In this document: positions 32,500-45,303 of the stretch, piece by piece
Position numbering within the stretch: the first letter of the stretch is position 1
Layout of the letters: every line of letters starts with the position of its first letter
Assembly: GCA_037126765.1 (NCBI GenBank)
Contig: JBBCBC010000019.1
Coordinates: forward strand, 25,876,222-25,940,221
Source: Stenogyne calaminthoides
Lineage: Eukaryota; Streptophyta; Magnoliopsida; Lamiales; Lamiaceae
Reading direction: 5' to 3'
Length of the DNA stretch: 64,000 nucleotides
Notes under the pieces: model-generated
What the model was told of the DNA's origin: nothing
What the model saw: the letters and a program-made list of their open reading frames with translations, nothing else
Database searches by the model: none
Translations under genes and position numbers: made by a program

Positions 32500-33554
32500 C
32501 TCCACTAAATATATATATATGCTTCGCCAAAATCTACCCAAGCCCACAACCACCGCCTCATTTGTGCCGGCCGACCATACAATCCTAGACCCGCGAGTTT
32601 TTCAGTGTTTTGTCTTATTTATGTTGTATTGCACATAACACTAGTGTGCAATATTTCACACAAGACCTTCTCTATAGCTAATTAAATAAGTTTGTTTTCA
32701 TGTTCACTCTCTCAACAGATATGTGGCAATCGCGTGCCCTTTTAGTGTTTTTAATATGTTTTTATCATGGATGTAAACGGCCTAGGCACTAGGCGGCCGT
32801 CAGCCTACCCTATTTTGATAAAATTGATGTGAAAAATCGTTTATGCTGCTAGACGGAACTAGCAGGTGGCTAGGCGGATTTAGGCGTGTGGTTAGGCATA
32901 TTTTCAATTTTTTAATTTTAAAATTTTATTTAAAAATCAACATTCAATAATAAAAATAATAAAATCAAATTTGAAATATTACACAACATAGCGGGGATGA
33001 GCAGTCCAGTATTCTAACTTTTGAGTTGGAGAAAATTGATAAATATATGTAAATCTATTTCCAATTAATTCTTTTGTAATTTATTTTAATTTTTAAATTG
33101 TTATGTCATTTCATTTTGGATATTGATATTGATACTGATAATTAATAAATTATCTAACTGAAGTTGGACTATTTGTCTGGATTTTATGTTAATTTAGTTT
33201 GTAATTTTAAAAAAAAAATTAAGAAAAAAGTCGAACAGTCTCTAGTTCCCGGTTAGGAGGCATAGATGCTAGACGGTCAATGACTACCAGACTTATGCAC
33301 CTTAATTTTTGTACAACACATTAAAATATGTGATATAATATAATATAATAAAGTACTGTTGGGCATTACCTGCTGGGTAGCAGAGACACATCATTAGATC
33401 AAACAAGAACGCACACACACACACCAGTGCGGGTGTGTGTGATCCAATGGTGGAGAGGGTGCACAGCACCCTCCTGTACAGTCGGGAATCCCAGCCCGTA
33501 GTTGCAGAGAAATATTGAACCACAATGAACTACTCCCACTAGAAATTGTTATAT
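32500..33554. other. AT-rich DNA between minisatellite and LINE, copy 1
   Basis: Holds short imperfect repeats of CTAGGCGCTAGGCGG type (about 32780-32900 and 33255-33280), an AT-rich core, a (CA)n run at 33409-33424 and a region of unknown origin (33340-33554) that immediately precedes the LINE. The same order is in copy 2, split by element D; copy 2 lacks ~44 bp around the (CA)n run. Confidence 0.5.
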
Positions 33555-34067
33555 TTGCTTAAATCTTTGAATGTGCCGACCGGAGAAATATATCTTTGAA
33601 TTTGCCGACCGGAGTGAATGTGACAAAGTCTATAATCGTCAAACCTGGAACTTCAGAGGATCGGTGTTGCTTCTATCAATGATGAAAGGCGATGAACGTC
33701 CCTCTGACATTGTGCTAACGGCGGTCCCGTTTTGGATACAAGTTCACGGCCTCCAAATCAGGGCCATGACGAGAGGAGCGGCCGGGGATCTCACAAGTCT
33801 CTTGGGTGAAATTCTGGATATCAAGAGCGATTACGATGGTGTTGCACTTGGCGAGTGTGTTCGGGTTCGCACTATGATTGATATACGGAAGCCCCTTCAC
33901 CGAAGGGGCGACGATCAATATTGAGGAATCATTGTGCCGGGTCATATTTCATAACGAGAAACTGTCTGACTTCTGCTACTTCTGCGGCCAACTTAATCAC
34001 CATGAAAAGGACTGTGAGTTCGTGATGTCGGATGGTAAAAAACACTTTGGACCATGGATGAGGGCAA
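33555..34067 (+). pseudogene. Second LINE, copy 1: ORF1 N-terminal part (DUF4283, zinc knuckle)
   Basis: ORF1 of plant L1-type LINEs is an RNA-binding protein. The frame 33571-33924 has the DUF4283 block YIFEFADRSECDKVYNRQTW and FWIQVHGLQIR. A frameshift at about 33880-33920, shared with copy 2, leads to a zinc knuckle CYFCGQLNHHEKDC (C-x2-C-x4-H-x4-C) at about 33981-34022. The coding sequence is cut at 34067 by element C and resumes at 43214. The LINE appears to start near 33555, but a 5' end was not defined. Confidence 0.85.
34063..34067. repeat. Target-site duplication of element C, left copy (GGCAA)
   Basis: GGCAA precedes the TGTTGG end of the C LTR. The second copy is at 43214-43218 after CCCAACA. 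Copy 2 of the duplication has a single uninterrupted GGGCAAATGGTC at this point (about 61543-61554), an empty site. Confidence 0.95.
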
Positions 34068-35897
34068 TGTTGGGGAATTAATTGCACGGATCTATTCGGG
34101 ATGAATATTTAAATACAAATTTAATTCTAACAATTATTACTAGCATGAATTAATCCTATATTAATTCAAATAAAAATTCAACAACAAATCATGCATATAA
34201 ACAGTTCACATAAATCCTACGACGCGTAATTGCTACGTTTTACGTGAACTAACCTCTTGGAGTGGCAATGGTCTCGTCGATAAAAACACACCAAAAAAGC
34301 CTTCCCAAGTATTCTCTAGTCCTTGCTCGTCAATCCGGTGGAAGGAAGCTCGCGAACAATTAACAAAAGGGAAAAAAAAATTCGTTGCACCACCTTTGTG
34401 GATTTACTAATTTTTCCAGCACATGGAATTGTACTTGGGAATGAAACATTCATCCCCTATTTATAGAGGGGTGTTGGTCGAAATTTTGTGCATGAATAAG
34501 ATGGGAAAATCTTTTTCTTGAACTTCAAGAAATCTTGAATATATCCAATATATTCTTTTCTCCATATTTAAAATATTCCACAAAAATCCTAACTTCCTTT
34601 TGTTATGGTATTTTCGAAAATTTAAGGATAAAGATTCCAAGATTTGGATCTTCTTGAATTTATGAGATATTCTTGTATTCCAAGAATACATATCTTCCAT
34701 AATATCTTTTCAAGAAAATCAAGAAAATCTTTCTTTTCCTTCTTTTTCTATGTTTTTCGAAATCTTCATATAAATAACCAAGTGAGAGATTTCTTGAATT
34801 TAATGAGATAATCTTGTATTCCAAGAATACATATCTTCATTCCATAACAAAATTCAAAGAAAATCTTTCTCCCCTTTTATTCATATTTTTCGAAAAAAAA
34901 GAGAAAAAATAGCAATAAAAATTTATTTTATTTTTAAACACCTTTTTCAGTTATTGGACTTTATGTATGGGCTACTTGAGGGGCCTTTAGGAGAATTAAG
35001 ATTGGACCTTCCAATGGATCTTGAATTATCAATATTGAACCACAATATTATTCAAGCCCATAAATATTAATTAATCCCACTACATAATTAATATTGCACT
35101 ATCCATCTCAACCCATATTACTGTTAATATGGCTTCTGGTTATTATTTCCCGTGTTTAAGATTATCTAGTCCATTAATTAATTCAAGCCACTGAAATAGC
35201 TTCCCATTAATTAATATCTTTTGTCCTTGGTTAAGGAACGATTCAACATTATTATACATAACGGAAACTAGTTCCACTTGCAAGATTTGGTATGATAAAA
35301 CTTATGAACCTCCCAAGGAGGCAAATCGAACAAGCGTACTTGCACACGATTCTCCGTATTAAATCTTAGCAATCACATGTGACCAATAATATTGCCCAAG
35401 ATATAAAGTATTGAATCTCGTTGATTCTCTACACATAATAAGTCAAAACAATAATTACTAACCACACGCGATCCTATTTAAGGGACGAAGATTAAGAAAT
35501 AACGAACCACTGAGGTCTAATTCTTCCTAGTTCAGTTCTGAAAGATTTGTCCTCCTGTAGGTCCTATAAGTGCACTAAACATGCACTAGTGTAATCTCTT
35601 GGTCAAGACAAGCCAATCTGAGCCTTACACTTCAACCTTTCACGATGGATTGTTCATTTCTATCTAGTTCGTGAATGGTGTACTTTTGGTTACAAGAGAC
35701 TGTTAATTTAATCTTCTGTGATCTGGTATCACTAAATTAACTACAATGTAACACGTACTATTTATTGAACAGTTATGCAGTAAATATATGTAACATTCGA
35801 TGATATTTAAAGCATCAGTGATAAACAATTTATTTAAGTAAACAAGACCGAAATTCAGTTTGATTATACAAACATACTTTCTAGTATAATCCCAACA
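34068..35897 (-). repeat. 3' LTR of element C
   Basis: TGTTGGGGAATTAATTGC at the left and TAATCCCAACA at 35897. It closely matches the right LTR over the whole length apart from scattered differences. The downstream polypurine tract abuts at 35899. Confidence 0.92.
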
Positions 35898-35898
35898 A

Positions 35899-35917
35899 TC
35901 TCCCACTTATACTAAAA
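35899..35917 (-). other. Polypurine tract of element C
   Basis: TCTCCCACTTATACTAAAA, nearly the A/B tract. A second copy (TCTCCCACTTATACTCAAA) is at 36001-36019, so the duplication is present in this element too. Confidence 0.82.
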
Positions 35918-36014
35918 GTCTGCTTTTAAATATACTACAACATGTCTCGTGTAGTTCCTAATACGTGACATATAATGTCACCTACACGAACCTAATAATG
36001 TCTCCCACTTATAC

Positions 36015-36518
36015 TCAAAGCAGATTTGCAACGGTCTTGACACCCATTCCTTCCACATGTCTCTCAAATGTATTATGAGGCAGACCCTTTGTGAATGGAT
36101 CTGCTAGGTTGTCTTCTGACGCGATCTTTGCCACCTCTATATCTTCTCTCTTAACGATTTCTCGTATAAGATGGTATTTCCTTTCAATGTGTTTGCTGGC
36201 CTTGTGGGCTATTGGTTCCCTTGAATTTGAAACTGCTCCATCATTGTCACAATAAACAGTGATTGTGCTGGGCAAATTCGGAACTACATCCAAGTCCACT
36301 AGGAAGTTCTTGAGCCAAACCGCTTCTTTCGCCGCCTCGCAAGCAACTACATATTCGACTTCCATGGTAGAATCTGCGATGCATTTTTGCTTAACGCTTC
36401 TCCATGTCATGGCTCCTCCCCCCATGCAAAACACACTACCGGAGGTAAATTTTCTAGAATCTAAGTCTGATTGGAAATCCGAGTCCGTGTAGCCAATGGG
36501 GATTAGACTATCTGACTA
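36015..36518 (-). pseudogene. pol: Element C RNase H
   Basis: Minus frame 36434-36015 with DSTMEVEYVVACEAAKEA, VYCDNDGAVS and KHIERKYHLIREIV, ending GVKTVANLL. It is in the same frame as the RT segment 37532-36516 and separated from it by one in-frame stop at 36516-36518 before SDSLIPIGY. Otherwise the domain is complete. Confidence 0.9.
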
Positions 36519-37532
36519 ATAAACCAACATTCTATCTCGAGTTATTTTCAGATACTTCAGAATATTTTTAACTGCTGTCCAATGTTCTTTCACCGGGTTA
36601 CTTTGATATCTTGCCACCATGCCAACGACAAAGCAGATATTCGGTCTCGTACACAACATTGCATACATAAGGCTTCCGACAGCCGAAGCATAGGGAATGC
36701 CTTTCATGTCATCTATCTCCTTTTGTGTCTTAGGGCACATTTCCTTGGATAGATGGATTCCATGCCTGAAAGGTACGAAGCCTTTCTTGGAATCCTGCAT
36801 GCTGAATCGTTTCAAGACAGTGTCTATGTATGAAGCTTGGGATAAGCCTATCATCCTTTTCTTGCGATCTCGAGTGATCTTGATTCCAAGGATGTGCCCG
36901 GCTTCCCCTAAGTCCTTCATATCAAACTGTTTTGAAAGCCATACCCTTACGTCTGATAACACCTTTACATCATTCCCGATGAGCAGAATGTCGTCTACGT
37001 ATAGTACTAAGAATACCAATGCAGTTCCGACACGCTTTTTGTACACACAACTTTCGAACTCATTTTGATCAAACCCATAAGACTTTATAACATGATCAAA
37101 ACATTGGTTCCAAGCTCTGGATGCTTGTTTGAGTCCGTAAATGGACTTCATGAGCTTACAAACTAGGTGTTCTTGGCCCTTTTCAATGAAGCCTTGGGGT
37201 TGTTGCATATAGATTTCTTCATCAAGACTTCCGTTAAGGAAAGCTGTCTTGACATCCATTTGCCAGATTTCAAAATCGAGATGCGCAGCAATCGACAAGA
37301 GAATTTGGATGGACTTGAGCATTGCTACAGGTGAAAAAGTTTCCTCATAGTCGATCCCTTCTTTCTGAGTATAACCTTTCGCCACAAGCCTTGCCTTGAA
37401 GGTTTCCACCTTCCCGTCCGGTCCTCTTTTTCTCTTGTATACCCACTTGCAACCAATGGGTTTGACCCAATTAAGTGGTTTGACTAGCTCCCACACTCTG
37501 TTATGATCCATAGAACCCATTTCGGCTTTCAA
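36519..37532 (-). pseudogene. pol: Element C reverse transcriptase, largely intact
   Basis: The 338-codon frame contains the whole RVT_2 domain: CKWVYKRKRGPDGKV, ARLVAKGYTQKEG, MDVKTAFLNGSLDEEIYMQQ, YGLKQASRAWN and the catalytic LYVDDILLIGNDV near 37000. The last residues are MLVY followed by a stop. No other inactivating change was seen in the domain; it is joined to the integrase frame by a frameshift at 37529-37532. Confidence 0.92.
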
Positions 37533-38640
37533 TGCTTTTTGCCAAGAAACTGCATCCTTGTCTTGGATTGCCTCATCATATGTCCATGGGTCTGATTCGT
37601 CTTGTCCGGAATCAAGTCCGAGGACTCTCCTATCCCCATGAATCTCTCGGGCTGTCTCACAACCCTCCCACTACGACGAGGTTCCGGTTGTGAAAGTGTG
37701 TCGTTTGGTATGTCATCTTGTTCAGTTGGCAATGAGGTTAGCCCCCTTAGCTCATTTAAGGTAATCTCACTTCTGGGTCTTCTTTCGTTCATATAGTCTT
37801 CTTCCAAAAATCTAAAGTAGGTGCTTATTACCACATTTTGATCTTCGGGACCATAGAACATACACCCTTTTGTTCCCTCGGGGTATCCTATAAACAACCT
37901 TAATTTTGATCGAGGATCCAATTTGCTGGCTTCCTTGTCCAACAAGTAGGCCGGACACCCCTAAATTCTCATGTGTCTCAAACTGGGCTTGCGCCCGGTC
38001 CACAATTCTTTGGGAGTTTTGGGAACCGATTTGGATGGCACCAAGTTCAGAATGTAAGCCGCTGTTTCCAAGGCATGACCCCAGAACGACTTGGGGAGAT
38101 CCGCATAACTCATCATTGATCTAACCATTTCCCAAAGAGTTATGTTTCTTCGCTCTGCAACCCCGTTTTGTTGAGGAGTTTCGGGTGCAGTTAGCTGGGA
38201 TACAATCCCTTCATCTGACAAGTAGTTCAAAAACTCATCGCTGAGGTACTCGCCTCCACGATCGGATCGTAGAGACTTGATACGTTTTTCCCTATGATTC
38301 TCTCGCTGAGCCTTAAATTTTTTGAATTTCTCAAAGGTCTCAGATTTATGCTTCATAAGGAAAATATAACCGTACCTTGAGTAGTCATCAATAAAAGTGA
38401 CGAAAAACTCATAACCTCCTCTTTCTTTGGTTGACATTAGATCACATACGTCTGTGTGAACGATTTCTAACACTTCTTTGGCTCTATTCCCCGTGGCTCA
38501 AATGCCCTCTTGGTCATTTTACCTCCAAACATGAATCGCGGGTTGAATTGGTTCAACTTGGAGAGACTCCAAATGAACCATCTTCTACCAACCTTTGGAT
38601 CCTCTTTGAATTAATGTCCCAATCTTAGATGCCATAGAAG
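37533..38640 (-). pseudogene. pol: Element C integrase
   Basis: Frames 37961-38473 and 37529-37945 are in the same phase with a single TAG between them. The first carries HTDVCDL, TFIDDYSRYGYIF, SDRGGEY and PQQNGVAERRN (the DDE residues in place); the second the C-terminal FIGYPEGTKG and FYGPEDQNVV. The zinc N-terminus (about 38640-38480) is out of frame. Confidence 0.88.
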
Positions 38641-39090
38641 TGTTTCGTTCACGTTTGATGAACGTTTTTATTTAAAAACAATTGATGTGTTATAGGATGC
38701 ATTTTCGTGAGTGGTGTGCACGATTAATTGTATAGAGACTATTCGACAACGTTCCATGACGAGATAAATTTATCATAAAGAGAAATGGTAACAACTTTAT
38801 CAAAAGTAACCGAATATCCATCAAGGTAAAGTTTAGAAACCAAATTAAATTCTTTCTAAAATTCGAACGTAAAGAACATCTCTTAGAATTAAAACTCGTC
38901 TTCAAAAGACAGTGCACTTCTCCCATCGCTTTTAGCCGCCACTCTCGTAGAAGATCGCCAAAGATGATGAGGATCTCACTCCCACTAAGTTGTCGGGTCC
39001 GCTTGAACCCTGTAAATTGAAACAAACATGATCGGTGGATCCTCAGATCCACCACCCATAAATGGGAGGCATACGCCCTAAGCAAGTTTC
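38641..39090 (-). pseudogene. pol: Element C protease region
   Basis: LWVVD is followed by a frame change at the active-site Gly (39033-39052), then STDHVC-like sequence, RQLSGSEILI and, in other frames, LRDVLYV. The D-(S/T)-G motif is therefore broken by an indel, at the same motif as in A, though with a different sequence. The whole segment 38640-39090 has several further indels. Confidence 0.75.
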
Positions 39091-39942
39091 AACAACTAGT
39101 GCGTGAGAATTACCTTTCTTTCCATTCCTTTTGGGTTTGGAACAGTGACCTCCAATGTCCTTTTTCACCATTTTGAAGCACCTCCCTTAGTTGGCTTGCT
39201 CACTCCTCCACCTCCCTTCACCTTTTCTTTGCCTTTGGCAACACTTGAGTTCACTTGCTTGTGGCTTTTTGTCCTTTTCTTGTTCTTACCACCCCTTGGC
39301 CTAGAAGAAGAAGGGTCCATTTGCCACCAAGGCTTGGCTCTTTTGCCCCAATATTGCCTCTGCCGAGACCAAAGCTTGCAATAGATCGGGGCATCGAGAA
39401 CTTCGATTGTTCATCCGTAGTTCAAATTTCGAACTGCTTCAAAACTTTTCGGTTTGAGAGGAGCACCGAAAATTGATTTGGGTCTCGATGTCGATTCAAT
39501 TGCCAAGTACCTCAAGTTTGTTAAGGTGAGCCATCATCCGAGAACGTGTTCCCTTACGGGCGTTCCTCCACCATTTTCATAGAGAGCAAGTCCTCATGGT
39601 GATCCGACGAGCCACACGCTTACGATGTTGAAACATCGCTTTAAGACTAGTCATGATGTCTCCGCAGTGGTCTCAACGCTCGGTGTTGGTGTTGCAACAC
39701 ATCCGACATTGAAGCCAAGATGGTACACTTTGTCATTTCGTTGAACGCCTCCCACAAGATACTCTTTCTTAACCAATTTAATTGACTCATCATTTGGCTT
39801 TTCCGGTTTAGGTAGTGAGAACCCGTTATGGCTTTGTGCGAAGGAGGACAATAGTAAGTTTACGACTCAATCAACGAAGTTTTCACCAAGAAGCAAATTG
39901 TCTTTAAGTATATTGAATAAAGGGATTAAAAGGTTGCGACAT
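39091..39942 (-). pseudogene. gag: Element C gag remnant
   Basis: ATG at 39942 (MSQPFNPLI), the same start as A and B. Multiple indels break the frame; the best stretch is 39651-39851 (FSLPKPEKPNDESIKLVK). The zinc knuckle near 39180-39125 lacks bases between its first two cysteines. The segment has an unusual density of CGA/TCG trinucleotides compared with B. Confidence 0.7.
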
Positions 39943-41375
39943 GATGAACCAAAATAAATAATAATATGCATAACCACAAATATATCACAAAAATTCGATC
40001 ACATGTTTCATATTAAAATCTCAAAAATATGAACATGCATCAGCCAACATCTCAAAACAGTTTGAATAAGCCACGTGGGGTGGGTCATTATTTAAACACA
40101 TTCAAGCAGTGTTACAAAACAAGAACACAAAACCTTTAATAACTAGATTAATAGTTGGCTACCACTTGACCAATATAAAATTGACAGGACTTGAAGTATA
40201 TGCATATCAATTTTATACCTAAGTAATAACCATGATTAAATACTGAAATTATTATTTCGCTTTGAATGAGCCCCCCGGGGGGGTCATCGCCGCCACTAGT
40301 AATAATCCACAATCATCCATCCGAATTTATTCATGTGAAAGCTATCTTTTGACCGATCGTCCTGGGGAATTTCTCCAAAAGAATTCATAAATAAATAAAT
40401 CATGGAGGTCAAAATTAATTCAATTTTATCATCCATAAAATTATTAATTAATTGTTTAAGCATACTTAGTAATTTTCGAAAGTGAGATTTTTCAAAACAT
40501 TTTCTCATGCATCCATGAAATTTAAACACAATTTAAATAAGCATAAAATAATACATAAACATCAAGACAAAAAATTAAACATATTGGGCACACATATCGA
40601 ATTGTCCTTTGTTAATTTTGTCATGTCTTGATCTCGAAAATCGTCATCTTTGCCTTCATCGCTTAAATCTCGAAAAGGTTAAGCCCGTCTAGTGATGTCA
40701 TCGACGATTTCATGGTCGAGTGCCGTCTTGCACTCCCGACGTGTCGTCGGCGCCCGTCTGCGTCACGCTAAGCGCTGGTGCACATCGCCCAGCCGGTTTC
40801 TCGGTTTTTCGGTAGATCTCGGCGGTCGTCGGCACATGGATCTGTCCAGCGTCGCTTACATCGCATCGCCCGCCAGCGTCGCCTCGGCGATATCGCCCGC
40901 CAGCAGCTCTCATCCCTTGGTTTCCTCGCCCAGGCCCGTCTTGTATCCTTTGCGTTAAGCGTCGATTCGCCACTCCTTTTCATCCTTTTACGTTTGCGCG
41001 ACATGACGACGTTACGTTTAGGCTTCAGTTCCGGATCCCGTCTTTTAATTCTTCTTCTCAGCCTCCATTTCCGATCCGGTTACAATTTATTTATAAAAAT
41101 AAATAAATCTAGATCTAGACTAGTCTATTATATTGATCAAATCAAATAAATTCTAATCTACTCGTGAATTTTCTCACGAGGCAAAACGAATTCGAACGAA
41201 TCGAATTAAAAAAAAACACAATTTATATGCATGCATAAATAAACACATTAAATTCCATGACAATTGGATACCTGCAAAAAAGATCTAGCAATTCTACTAT
41301 CCAATTTCAAATTTAATGAAAACGAACTAAATTATAATTTAAAATTCAAGTTCAAAACCGGGGCTCGATACCATT
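39943..41375 (-). other. Leader of element C with GC-rich block
   Basis: Collinear with the leader of B: the gag-proximal part matches, and a GC-rich block (about 40690-41040) lies at the same place, but its sequence is not obviously alignable with that of B (10610-10980). No convincing coding frame. Confidence 0.65.
41363..41373 (-). other. Primer-binding site of element C
   Basis: GCTCGATACCA on the plus strand is the complement of TGGTATCGAGC, a slightly altered tRNA-iMet site, 2 bp from the LTR. Confidence 0.78.
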
Positions 41376-43213
41376 TGTCAGAATTAATTGCACCTGATCT
41401 ATTCGGATGAATATTTAAATACAAATTTAATTCTAACAATTATTACTAACATGAATTAATCCTATATTAATTCAAATAATAATTCAACAACAAATCATGC
41501 ATATAAACAGTTCACATAATCCTACGCATGCGGAATTGCTACGGGTTTACGTGAACTAACCTCTTGGAGTGGCAATGGTCTCGTCGATAAAAACACACCA
41601 AAAAGCCTTCCCAAGTATTCACTAGTCCTTGTTCGTCAATCCGGTGGAAGGAAGCTCGCGAACAATTAACAAAAGGGAAAATAAAAATTTGTTGCACCAC
41701 CTTTGTGGATTTACTAATTTTTCCAGCACATGGAATTGTACTTGGGAATGAAACATTCATCCCCTATTTATAGAGGGGTGTTGGTCTAAATTTTGTGCAT
41801 GAATAAGATGGGAAAATCTTTTTCTTGATCTTCAAGAAATCTTGAATATATCCAATATATTCTTTTCTCCATATTTAAAATATTCCACAAAAATCCCAAC
41901 TTCCTTTTGTTATGGTATTTTTGAAAATTTAAGGATAAAGATTCCAAGATTTGGATCTTCTTGAATTTATGAGATATTCTTGTATTCCAAGAATACATAT
42001 CTTCCATAATATCTTTTCAAGAAAATCAAGAAAATCTTTCTTTTCCTTCTTTTTCTATGTTTTTCGAAATCTTCATATAAATAACCAAGTGGGAGATTTC
42101 TTGAATTTAATGAGATAATCTTGTATTCCAAGAATACATGTCTTCATTCCATAACAAAATTCAAAGAAAATCTTTCTCCCCTTTTATTCATATTTTTCGA
42201 AAAAAAGAGAGGAAAAATAGCAACAAAAATTTATTTTATTTTTAAACACATTTTTCAGTTATTGGACTTTATGTATGGGCTACTTGAGGGGCCTTTAGGA
42301 GAATTAAGATTGAACCTTCCAATGGATCTTGAATTATCAATATTGAGCCACAATATTATTCAAGCCCATAAATATTAATTAATCCCACTACATAATTAAT
42401 ATTGCACTATCCATCTTAACCCATATTACTGTTAATATGGCTTCCGGTTATTATTTCCCGTGCTTAAGATTATCTAGCCCATTAATTAATTCAAGCCACT
42501 GAAATAGCTTTCCATTAATTAATATATTTTGTCCTTGGTTAAGGAACGGTTCAACATTATTATCCATACCGGAAACTAGTTCCACTTGCAAGATTTGGTA
42601 TGATAAAACTTATGAACCTCCCAAGGGGGCAAATCGAACAAGCGTACTTGCGCACGATTCTCCGTATTAAATCTTAGCAATCGCATGTGACCAATAATAT
42701 TGCCCAAGATATAAAGTAATGAATCTCATTGATTCTCTACCCGTAATAAGTCAAAGCAATAATTACTAACCACACACGATCCTATTTAAGGGACGAAGAT
42801 TAAGAAATAACGAACCACTGAGGTCTAATTCTTCCTAGTTCAGTTCTAAAAAATTTGTCCTCTTGTAGGTCCTATTCAGTGCACTAAACATGCACTAGTG
42901 TAATCTCTTGGTCAAGACAAGCCAATCTGAGCCTTACACTTCAACCTTTCACAATGGATTGTTCATTTCCATCTAGGTGGTGAATGGTGTACTTTTGGTT
43001 ACAAGGGACTGTTAATTTAATCTTCTGTGATCTGGTATCACTAAATTAACTACAATGTAACACGTACTATTTATTGAACAGTTATGCAGTAAATATATGT
43101 AACATTCGATGATATTTAAAGCATCAGTGATAAACAATTTATTTCAGTAAATAAGACCGAAATGCAGTTTGATTATACAAAGTAAAAGCATACTTTCCAG
43201 TATAATCCCAACA
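41376..43213 (-). repeat. 5' LTR of element C
   Basis: TGTCAGAATTAATTGC (altered TGTTGG start) to TAATCCCAACA at 43213. TATA-like CTATTTATAG at 41764-41773 would direct leftward transcription. Confidence 0.92.
41764..41773 (-). promoter_or_regulatory. TATA-like box in the C 5' LTR
   Basis: CTATAAATAG on the minus strand followed by GGGGATGAATG, in the same conserved block as A and B. Confidence 0.45.
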
Positions 43214-44057
43214 GGCAAATGGTCAACACTCGGTTTATATCGAATCAATCATAGCTGAACTCGAGTAACTGAATGCCAGGAAACCTTCATTCCAACTCAG
43301 CCATTCTCCCATCACTCCGACTCTCTCGAATCAAGCCAACTCCCCTGCTTCACTCCCCGAAAGGTCGATCAACAAAGTGAAAGGCCAATCCTCAGCCCCC
43401 ACACTGCAATCTGCCCCGAAGGATGAAGGTTCGGCCAAGAAGAAATCCTCGATAATTTCCCCCAGTTCGTGTGCTCCCGATTGGAAACGTCTCATACCAA
43501 AACATAAACTGTGAGTGAGATCATCTGCCGCCGATAGGAAAGAAAGGATACGAGGTCCCCCCACTCACGCTAGTCCGAATCGATGGCAATGGACTTGGCC
43601 TCTGATTTTGAAAAACCCGAGCTCAATCTAGACGACTCCGCAACTCCACCACTCTATCTACCGGCTCCCACCTCTTCCCTGAACCGGCCAAACAATCCAA
43701 ATTGAGCCCTCTCCCTATCGACTGCTGGAGCAGAACTCATGCCCACTAACGAACTTTTAGCTATGTTTGCAGGTTTCAATGATGTCCCATTCACCTTTGA
43801 GTCTCCACCGATCAATAAGGCGGACCTTCCGGAGAAGGCAAAGAAAGGAAAAGACAAGATGAAACTTACCTCTCAATCTGATGCCCCGCCATGACTATCC
43901 ACAACCCAAAACTTGGCTCCAAAAGAACGCCCAAACAAGAACTCTCTCAGTCCCATATCAAGAAGCAAAAACATGAAGACACTTCGACTTTGGCTCCTGA
44001 CCAGATCACCGGTGATGTTATGGCAGACGTTGACTCGGCTCAACCCCGCCATCAGCC
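43214..44057 (+). pseudogene. Second LINE, copy 1: ORF1 C-terminal part
   Basis: Continuation of ORF1 after element C, beginning with the second GGCAA. It matches 61546-62397 of copy 2, which is open for longer. Copy 1 has lost bases near 43500 (14 bp present in copy 2 at about 61838) and near 43885, so its frame is broken more often. It carries the same internal stop as copy 2 (TTGA at about 43703). Confidence 0.82.
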
Positions 44058-45022
44058 ATGAGTCTCATCTTTTGGAATGCTCGCGGCCTCGGGGGACAAC
44101 GAGCATTCAAGAATTTCAAGCAACTCATCCTTGACAAATCCCCCGACCTGGTTTTTATTTCAGAATCTAAAATGTTAAAGCCGGTTGTTTTAAAATTTCG
44201 TTCCACCCTCAATTTCTATGGGAGTTTTTGTGTTGAACCTATTAGCAAGAGTGGCGGTCTTGCTCTTTTTTGGAATGAAAGTTTGGATGTTTCTGTTTTG
44301 TCATTTTCGCATGGTCATATTGATTGTTCGATTACCCTTAATCACAAAAAATGGTACTTTACCGGTTTCTATGGTAATCCTAATTCTAATCTTAGATATC
44401 TCTCTTGGGAGCTACTTGATAAAATTGCTAAAACTCACCCAATACTATGGATAGCTGGATTGTGGGCGGGGATTTCAATGAGATTCGTTTTGAAAAAGAA
44501 AAATATGGAGGCAATAAAACATCTTTCAGTTCTATGAATGCCTTTCATACAAATTTACAACTTAACGACCTTCACGATGTTCAAACCACTGGCTCGAAAT
44601 TTACTTGGAATAACATGAGATCGGGAATGTTTAATATTCTGGCTCGGCTGGACCGCTATACGGCTAACAACACGTGGCTCTCTACCTTTCCAGACGTTAT
44701 GTCCGTGAACCTTGATTTTTATGGATTGGACCACCGACCAATCCTCCTTAAGCTCGATCATAATAGTCATCAGATGCCTCTTCCTAGTTCTGTAAGCTTT
44801 AAATTTTAACACAAATGGGTATGGGAAGAGGAATACAAGGATATTGTTTTAAATACTTGGAACAAATCAACTCATATGAATGGATTGGGGAATAGACTAA
44901 AAGATATGGCCAACTACTTTAACCATTGGTCAAGGGTCTCCCTGGGCAATCTGGGAAGACAAATAAAAATCACCAGAGCTTCACTCGATAAGCTTCTTAA
45001 TGCTGAGGATGATCAATTTGAT
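44058..45022 (+). pseudogene. Second LINE, copy 1: ORF2 endonuclease, truncated by the duplication
   Basis: APE-type endonuclease that nicks the target for LINE insertion. It starts MSLIFWNARGLGG with catalytic-site motifs NARG, FISESK, then, after a frameshift near 44450, GGDFNEI and LDHRPILL (AP-endonuclease N, E, D and DH positions). ORF1 ends at TGA 44059-44061, overlapping this ATG. It stops at 45022, where the tandem duplication joins it to minisatellite DNA. Confidence 0.88.
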
Positions 45023-45303
45023 ATAGTAACGCACAAAAGTTATAATAAAAGAAATAATATCGCGTATTTATTTATGTAGTAACACAGTTTTGCTAATGTA
45101 ATAATACACTTTTGTTCATATAGTAACATTAAAAGAATTAAAATAAAGACAAAAAAAAAGTAGTATCACACTTTTATTGATGTGGTAACATAAAAAAAAT
45201 TAAATATAAAAATAACAGTAAAAATATTAAATAAAATAACAGTTTGTAAGAAATACAGTGAAAATGTTAAATAAAAAATAGTAAAAATATTTTGTTGTTA
45301 AAT

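Larger units (their letters stand above)
34068..43213 (-). mobile_element. Copia LTR retrotransposon C
   Basis: 9146-bp minus-strand element of the same family as A and B, with LTRs of 1830 and 1838 bp, a primer site, gag-pol and a duplicated polypurine tract. Its RT/RNase H frame has a single stop, so it is the least decayed copy. It is inserted in LINE ORF1 of duplication copy 1. Its LTRs form a diverged subfamily relative to those of A and B. Confidence 0.95.
32141..45022. repeat. Tandem segmental duplication, copy 1 (interrupted by copia C)
   Basis: Sequence from ATATAGTAAC in the minisatellite to the LINE endonuclease-RT linker is repeated in the same order from 45021. Without element C and one target copy it is about 3731 bp, against about 3698 bp for copy 2 without D. 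The junction at 45020-45023 passes from LINE (CAATTTGAT) to minisatellite (ATATAGTAAC) with 2 bp (AT) in common. Copies differ by scattered substitutions and small indels. Confidence 0.9.

Noticed and set aside
33300..33554. LTR of an unidentified element before the LINE
   Set aside because: A TGTTGGGC start at about 33358 looks LTR-like, but copy 2 has TATTGGGC and no matching end or target duplication was found.
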